From Jacaranda mimosifolia (taxonomy: Eukaryota; Streptophyta; Magnoliopsida; Lamiales; Bignoniaceae), in assembly GCA_018894105.1 (NCBI GenBank), contig CM032129.1:17052968-17116967 (forward strand): a DNA stretch of 64,000 nt, read 5' to 3'. Positions 57,765 through 64,000 of the stretch are shown one piece after another (within the stretch, counting starts at the first letter, position 1; every line of letters starts with the position of its first letter). The position numbers were made by a program, and so were the translations under genes. The notes under the pieces are model-generated. The model searched no databases. It saw nothing but the letters and a program-made list of their open reading frames with translations, and had not been told where the DNA came from.

Positions 57765-58640
57765 TTAACGAGTGTGCCACATCCGGTCTAGTACATTGCA
57801 CTGCGTACATTGCACTGCATACATTATGCTTCTTATGGCGGAGGCATAAGGTATGTGGGACATTCTTCGCTTCTCTTCCTCAGTCTTGGGGGCCATAGAC
57901 TTTGAGAGACGAATGTCATGTCCCATGGGAAGGAATCCCCTATTGGATTCTTCCATACTAAACCTTTTTAGTATCTTGTCAATGTACGGGGTTTGGGAAA
58001 ACCCCAGTATCCTCTTCAATCTATCCCTATAAATACGTATTCCCAATACGTAGGATGCTTCTCCCAAATCCTTCATGGAGAATTGTGTAGATAACCATAC
58101 TTTAGTACACTCTAACATTCCTACCTCATTCCTAATGAAAAGGATGTCATCGACATAAAGCACAATAAACTGTATTGAACTCCCACTAGATTTCTTGTAC
58201 ACACAAGGTTCGTACATATTTTTGACAAAGCCAAATGATTTGACCATTTTGTCAAAATATATGTTCCAACTTCGGGACGCTTGTTTTAACCCATAAATAG
58301 ATCTCTAGAGTTTGCAAAATTTTTGCTCACTCCCTTTGGATGTAAAACCTTGTGGTTGCTCCATGTAAATTTCTTCTTCAATGTCACCATTGAGGAAAGC
58401 GGTTTTAACTTCCATTTGCCATATCTCATAGTCATAATATGTGGCTATGGCAAGTAAGATCCGAATGGACTTAGGCATAGCAACTGATGAAAATGTTTCC
58501 TTGAAATCGATACCGGGTCTTTAAGTACAACCTTTTGCCACTAGCCGTGCCTTAAAAGTCATCACTTCTCTATCCACTCCAAGCTTTCGCTTATAAATCC
58601 ACTTGCGACCGATGGATTATTCCCTCTAGTGGATCTACCA
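57765..58640 (-). pseudogene. copia element 2 reverse transcriptase
   Basis: Frame 57765-58247 carries FIVLYVDDILFIRNEVGM (YVDD box), FSMKDLGEASYVLGIRIYRD and TPYIDKILKRFSMEESNRGF. Upstream (58250-58590) the fingers and palm are readable but stop-ridden: WQMEVKTAFLNGDIEEEIYM. The first catalytic Asp is replaced by Glu (codon at 58410-58412), while element 1 keeps Asp. RT of this family makes cDNA in the cytoplasmic particle; this copy should be inactive on both counts. Confidence 0.85.
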
Positions 58641-59431
58641 AAGTCCATACTTTGGTTGAGTACATGGAGTCCATTTTAGATCTCATGGCTTCTAGCCAAT
58701 GTCCCGAATCTATGTCCAACATAGCTGCTTCATAGGTCTTTGGATCACTATCCAACTGACCCATCTCATGAAGGAATCCAAACCTTTTGGGTTGCTTCTT
58801 GATCCGGTCAGACCTTCTTAGAGGGTGTGTACAAGGTTCTAATTCTGTATTTGTTTCCACTACTTGTGGGATTTCTTGATCGTCTTGAACTTCATCGAGT
58901 TCAATGACAATGCCATTTCTATCTAACAAAAATTCCTTTTCCAAAAAGTGGGCGTTCCTTGAAACAAACACCTTTTGTTCTGAGGGATCATAAAAGTAAT
59001 AACCCATAGACTCTCTTAGGTATCCCACAAACTTGCACAAGGTAGATCTACTATCCAACTTATCTCCCACTGTTCGTCTCACGTAGGTGGGAGATCCTTA
59101 AACTTTCAAATAATGGTAAGAGGGTGCTTTGCTAAGCCATATCAAATAATGGTATCTTTGGCACATACTTTGAAGGTACTACATTTAGTAGCCTCGCCAC
59201 CATTTCTAAGGCATATCCCCAAAAGGATATAGGTACATTGGAAAAACTCATCGTGGAACGTACCATGTCCAACAAGGTACGGTTTCTCCTTTCGGCTACT
59301 CTATTATGTTGGCGTGTGCCGGGTAGAGTCCATTGTGAAAGAATCCCATTCTCTTTTAGATAATCTAAGAATTTGGTACTTAAGTATTCACCCCCTCGAT
59401 CCGATCGAAGAGTTTTAATACCAAGTCCCTT
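58591..59431 (-). pseudogene. copia element 2 integrase C-terminus and distal core
   Basis: Frame 58591-59082 (163 codons) reads MRRTVGDKLDSRSTLCKFVG, DPSEQKVFVSRNAHFLEKEF, then HPLRRSDRIKKQPKRFGFLH and MRSKMDSMYSTKVWTLVDPL, the integrase C-terminal domain passing into the RT linker. From 59085 to 59431 the distal core can be read with stops: a LRSDRGGEYLSTKF stretch (second Asp, about 59375-59415) and NRVAERRNRTLLD (Glu, about 59270-59305). A stop at about 59432 ends the upstream frame. Confidence 0.82.
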
Positions 59432-60230
59432 TTACTTTTCTATTTCGTTCTTGTACTCTTTGAACTTTTCAAAGGCCTCGGACTTGTGCTTCATAAGATA
59501 CACATGTCTGTACCAACAATAATCATCAGTGAAAGTGATGAAGTAGGAATGGTCTCCTTTCCCGCTAACTCTTAGTGGTCCACAAACATCTGAATGGATC
59601 AAATCCAATAGATGTGTGGTTCTTTCCGTTTGTCCTACAAATGGAGTTTTGGTCATTTTTCCCTTTAAACAAGATTCACAAGTAGAAAGGTTCTCAATGC
59701 CACTAACATTTAGTGCTTTGAGCGCTTCTAACTTGCTCATCCTATTTTTGGAGATATGATCAAGTCTTGCATGCCATAACATGACATCTTCTTGGATATC
59801 TAGCTTTCTTTTATTCAATTGAATGTGCGTAAGTGAAGGTTGGGAATCAAGTATGTATAATCCATTCATTAATGTACCTTTAGCAATTAAAGAACCATTC
59901 TTTAACGCCATCAATGTCCCATTCGATATAGAAAAATCATATCCTTCATTATTAAGAATGGGAATTGATATGATGTTCTGAACAAGATGGGGTACAAAAT
60001 AAACTAGATCTAATACAATTTTAGCATTCCCCAAGTCTAACTTGATTATTCCTTGGAAAGTGGCCGCAATAGTTGCTCCATTTCCTAGGCGGAGGATCAT
60101 ATCCCCTTCATGAAGTCCTTTTCTTCTTTCCATCCCCTGTAATGAATAATATAGATGAGAACCGCATACGGTATCAAATACTAATGTGGAAGAATTGGTG
60201 GTTAAACGCACTTCAATGAATAACATACCC
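59432..60230 (-). pseudogene. copia element 2 protease, pre-integrase and integrase N-half
   Basis: This is the main part of a 352-codon frame (59432-60490), the longest in the window. It covers protease (active site LVFDTVCGSH, Gly replaced by Val at 60167-60169), LRLNGATIAATFQGIIKLDL-like core, the pre-integrase zinc region (MLWHARLDHISKNRMSKLEA, CESCLKGKMTKTPFVGQTE) and the integrase start DLIHSDVCGPLRVSGKGDHS then YFITFTDDYCWYRHVYLMKH with the first catalytic Asp. It ends NEIEK at a stop where the family continues with Gln or similar. Gag lies directly upstream in the same polyprotein arrangement. Confidence 0.85.
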
Positions 60231-61046
60231 TTCTCAAGAGTATCAAGGTAAGCTTTACAGTTTCTCTTCCAATGCCCCTTTTCACCACAGTGGAAACAAT
60301 TTGCATCGGTCTTAGCCTTTTTCTTAACTCTCCAAGAACTCTTCTCGGGTTGCTTCCCTTTGGAAGAACTTTTCTTCATTTCTCCTCCCTTTCTTGGGCC
60401 CCTAAGGCCTTTTGACTTGGATATGGAGGCAATCATGAGAGGCTTTTCCTTTTTCAAGGTCGACTCGGCAGACACAAGCATGTTCACCAATTCGTTTAAT
60501 CGTCACTTCCTGCTTGGACATATTAAAGTTCATGATGAATTGGTCGGATGATGGAGGTAACGACTGTAGGATCAAATCCATGTAAAGGTCATTGTCCATA
60601 ATCACATCAAGTTGTCCAAGCTTTTCGATAAGTCCAATCATCGTAAGCCCGTGGTCATGGACAGTTGAACCTTCACTCATCCTTGCTCTAAAAAGCTCAT
60701 TTGACAAAGCGAACCTTTCGTGTCTTGATTGTACACCATACAACTCTTGTAGGTGCACATAGATTTCTCGAGCATGTTTCATGTGCTCATGAGATTTTTG
60801 GAGCTCATTAGTCATGGATGTTATCATGAGACACCTCACTTGTAGATCATCATCTACAAATTTAGTGAACACTTCACGTGCCTTATCAGAAGGGTCATCA
60901 CCTAATGTGTCTGGTGGACTTTGATCAAGTACATAAGTCATCTTCTCGGAGTCAAGAATTATCTTAAGGTTTCTCAACCAATCTTGGAAGTTAGGCCCGG
61001 TTAGCTTATTGGTTTACAAAATACTTGCGAGTGGATTTTTAGCCAT
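60231..61046 (-). pseudogene. copia element 2 gag
   Basis: The ATG at 61046 (minus) begins MAKNPLASIL, then a TAA where element 1 has Glu. Frame 60402-60977 continues MRNLKIILDSEKMTYVLDQS, ITSMTNELQKSHEHMKHARE, SNELFRARMSEGSTVHDHGL, TMIGLIEKLGQLDVIMDNDL. A one-base insertion in the TTT at 60495-60497 shifts the frame; the next frame supplies GLRGPRKGGEMKKSSSKGKQ and an intact zinc knuckle CFHCGEKGHWKRNC (C-X2-C-X4-H-X4-C) near 60255-60300. This makes about 270 residues in the UBN2-like gag family. Two lesions inactivate it, yet it is the best-preserved gag here. Confidence 0.85.
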
Positions 61047-63022
61047 ATTGTTTTGAAGATTTCAAAAATCTACAAGAGGCGAAAAAGAGTGTAAGCATGT
61101 GATTGAATTTGATATATAAAACATGTTCATGGTCTTTCAAGCATGTTTTTCTCCCACTACTTTATCAAATCCTTCACCCCTAAGAAGAATTCAGGAAATC
61201 TCATTTTCTAGTGAAAATCAAGATCCTAATGACTTGCCAATGGACCCCCGTGACCGAGTGCCATCCACAAGCAATCAAAAGGTAAGCAACTTTTGCTAAT
61301 TGCATCTCATGCAATTCTTGATATATTTTGCCTCACTTTTCATATAGACCCATGTGACCGTGTGCCATCTACACTACTAGGTGTTAAGTCAAACCCACTA
61401 ATCATTTTTCGTCTCAAGACGGCCTCACGTCATCCCCCGTGACCAAGTGCCAATGCGTGAGGGTTCTTGAATCAAAGATACATCTCATGCTAAGTGTATG
61501 CTCACAGCTTTCCTCCTAAGTGTGACCCCCGTGACCGAGTGCCATCACACAAAATCGGTAGTATCCCATGGCATACACTATTGGTGGAAGGCTTGGATTA
61601 ATTAAAAATCTTTTAATTTGTATCCATTTTGACTTAATACTTGAAAAATACTTAGACATTCTAAGTGGAGGATTTTTTCTTGCAAAGATCTCATCATTTT
61701 TATCTTCTTATTTAGGTTCTCTATATCCTAGTCATGCATCTCATACATCAATAGGATATGGAAAGCGTAAATAAGGAAATGCGCCTAGCATGCTTCTAGG
61801 GTATGATGACCATGAGCCTAACCAAGTGACGCACTTAGAGCCATAGGTGCATCACTTGGTTGATTTTAAGTGGGTGGATTAAACTAAGCTATTACATGAG
61901 TGTATCCCATACATTCATGGGTTTTCAAGCCTCATTGGGTCCTCCTTACTCTTTGCAATTTTACAAGAGAAAGAAAACCTCACTTCTAGTGATTCTACTC
62001 TCATAACTTTTACAAGATAGAACAAGAGGCATGCAAGCCCCATTTAATACAACCCATTTCAACAACTTGAAATAAATAAAATCAATATTAAAGGCTCATG
62101 ATCATCCCCATTCATTCATCATCTATTCAACATTTAAATGAACAATAAATAAACCAAGAATTGACATTCAATTCCAACAATTAAGTGATAATCAAATTAA
62201 CAAATAATTGGCCAAGCAAAAACAAGCATAATGCTTATGCATCATATTTTTGCCACAATTGGAGATCAACTTTAACAAGTTTTAAAAGCAACCAAAAAGT
62301 GTCCAACACAATCTTGAGGCCTTGCACAACATTTCTGCAACCAATGTGAGTGTTTCAAAACAAGTTTGGTCACCAAAGGAACCAAAGAAAAAGCTCAAAA
62401 CCCGTCCCAAACCCAACTAGGGGCGGCTGGCCGAGGCTTGCTCACTGCTGGGCAGTAGCTCTCGGCCACTGCCTTGCTGTGGGCTGCCATGGGCCGGCAG
62501 CACCCTATTTTGGGGTTCATGGCCGAGTCAAGCCATTTTTCGCTCAACTTTTGTGCACCAAGATTTTTAGAACAACTTCTAAACATCAAAACACACAACA
62601 TAGGATGAAATTTCAGATTAAAACACCTTTCAAAACTGAAATATCAAGCGCTCAAAGAAGCTTGAAAAACAAGTTTAAGCAAGAATCATATTCTTCAAAA
62701 ATCTCCAATTATATCCAATCCCATTGGACCCAAAAATGACCAAAACAACTTAAGGCCATAACATGCTATATCATAACATAGCATCTACCAATGCCAAAAC
62801 AAAATTTTAACATTAGCAAAAATGAATTAAAACATACCCATCATATGAATTAACAATTAAAGCACATAATAGCATGATTCAATCCATTAATCAAGGAGCC
62901 ACAAGAAAGATCATCCATACACTCAAAACCATCATATGGATCAAGTACATGGTGATATCAATCAGTTCTTCACAAGAACCAACCACCCAAGCCAAGCAAA
63001 ATCTAAATCCATGCATGAATAT
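61047..63022 (-). mobile_element. copia element 2 long 5' leader
   Basis: This 1.98 kb non-coding leader matches 49577-51550 throughout. Four copies of a CCGTGACCGAGTGCCATC-type motif lie near 61248, 61351, 61447 and 61540, exactly where element 1 has its CGACTCGTGAGACATC type. A GC-rich block lies at 62410-62510. The small frames at 61568, 62350, 62395 and 62874 show no recognisable protein. Confidence 0.75.
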
Positions 63023-63035
63023 AGCTCCGATACCA
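63023..63035 (-). other. primer-binding site, copia element 2
   Basis: The minus strand reads TGGTATCGGAGCT, two mismatches from the initiator-Met type, two bases from the LTR start at 63038. Confidence 0.82.
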
Positions 63036-63037
63036 CT

Positions 63038-64000
63038 TGAAGGTATGTGTGGCACTAGGATCCAAATATTTCAAAAATAAAACTGAATAAACTAGCCCAC
63101 ACAACACCCCAAAGATCAAGACATACATGGAATTTATATTTAGAAAGGAAAAATACTTGGGTGATTACAGAAAATCGAAGAGCAAGAGAAAACTCTTGAA
63201 AACTGTCAAACTGTCTCTTGGATAGACTCCTCCGTTTTTTCTGAAATTTTTACAGGAACTCCCCGAAAACGGTTATGAATTTTCTAACTCTTAGAAAACT
63301 CTACTTCCTTCAACTGACCATGTCATTGGCTTTTATGTGTCACCCATTAGGTTCTACCATTCATTGGACATGGGCTCACAACTCCTTGTGACTTTTGGAA
63401 TATCAAATATTCACATTAGTTTAAACTCCTTTAAACTAAGCGACTCGATTCAATTAATCTCATCAATTGAAGAGTACCCAATCTCTATGGTCGATATCCA
63501 ACCTCAAGCCCATGGAGCCTAACTAATTGGCCTAAATGAATGCTCTTGAAGAACCATTCTAGCATTACGTGTACCATGTAAATACGGTCCTTCCGTGTCC
63601 TATCTCCCGAAAGAGGCCTAGGGCAAGATATTAGTCGGCTCCCTAATAGCCTAGATACTGTGTTTCTATTCTTAATGTTCAATTCCCTTTGTGACCTCAT
63701 CTTTGGAAGCACCTTTCCAAATTGTCACATCACCTTGCACAAGGATTTCTTGGAATCGATCATTATAGAACACATAGGAGATGCATTCGCCCTTCACAAA
63801 GACGAGGAGTCGGATTCCATCTTAGATCTCACAAACCTCCATGCCAAGTAGCTCATACCCAATCTCAGCCCGAAAGACCCGCTAAGTGATCAAGAAAGAG
63901 TCAAAGTATGAGGACCGGACACAAGATTACCATGGATCCTCAGGTCAAAGGACTAATAATATGCACTAGCGTAAGTGGGAGAACTTGCCACTACCGACTT
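63038..64000 (-). mobile_element. copia element 2, 5' LTR, deleted and running off window
   Basis: It starts TGAAGGTATGTGTGG and follows 54948 onward, with two deletions: about 37 bp near 63219 and about 790 bp near 63263 (matching 55208-55999). The large one removes the TATA region. From 63264 it parallels 56000-56740. The window ends before the LTR terminus. The frames at 63337-63851 are antisense repeats of those in the 3' LTR. Confidence 0.88.

Noticed and set aside
1..64000. CRISPR array, bacterial operon or organellar insertion
   Set aside because: No regular spacer-repeat array, no ribosome binding sites with dense ORFs, and no chloroplast or mitochondrial gene is seen; the repeats are LTR-internal.

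Overview
The window looks like plant nuclear heterochromatin from a flowering plant; the species cannot be told. It is AT-rich and holds no convincing host gene, rRNA, tRNA or CRISPR. Almost every base belongs to LTR retrotransposons or a terminal-inverted-repeat DNA element, nested in one another and decayed. The primer-binding sites match the 3' end of plant initiator-Met tRNA (TGGTATCAGAGC type). The LTRs fall into two classes: about 2.7-3.0 kb LTRs starting TGTAACRCCCC (Ty3/gypsy, Tekay-like chromovirus) and about 2.2 kb LTRs starting TGTTGGAATAGTG and ending in CTTCA (Ty1/copia).

Layout. 1-1348: gypsy LTR fragment. 1349-8692: minus-strand LARD-like element with two roughly 3 kb LTRs (the right one truncated) around a 3.1 kb interior with no intact gene. 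8693-11730: copia leader, PBS and 5' LTR. 11731-16840: gypsy LTR split by an inverted solo LTR (13900-16672, target duplication ATTGT). 16841-26365: three tandem copies of a TIR element and its flank, invaded by a gypsy solo LTR (18081-20807, ATCCA) and a copia solo LTR (20976-23202, TATAT). 26366-36000: minus-strand Tekay-like array LTR-interior-LTR-interior-LTR. It carries RNase H and integrase remnants and two copies of an unusual coiled-coil/acidic ORF beside the PBS. 36001-38637: copia LTR/RNase H fragment cut by a gypsy LTR. 38779-42930: SIRE-like copia remnants in opposite orientations, meeting at a palindrome over the PBS. 43125-54115: an old copia pol fragment split by a complete-structure copia element (43544-53704, GTTGG). 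54116-54947: AT-rich block, probably a DNA element end. 54948-64000: a second copia element of the same family, whose 5' LTR runs off the window.

Nothing here appears able to transpose alone. Every pol region has frameshifts and stops. Both structured copia elements have a 5' LTR without the TATA box seen in their 3' LTR. Protease and RT active-site substitutions are visible. The points most worth a second look are the extra coiled-coil/acidic ORF of the Tekay-like family; a hairpin just upstream of the copia TATA box whose sequence changes but whose pairing persists; four leader motifs that diverge together between copia copies; conserved palindromic motifs in the gypsy LTRs; and the head-to-head SIRE palindrome.
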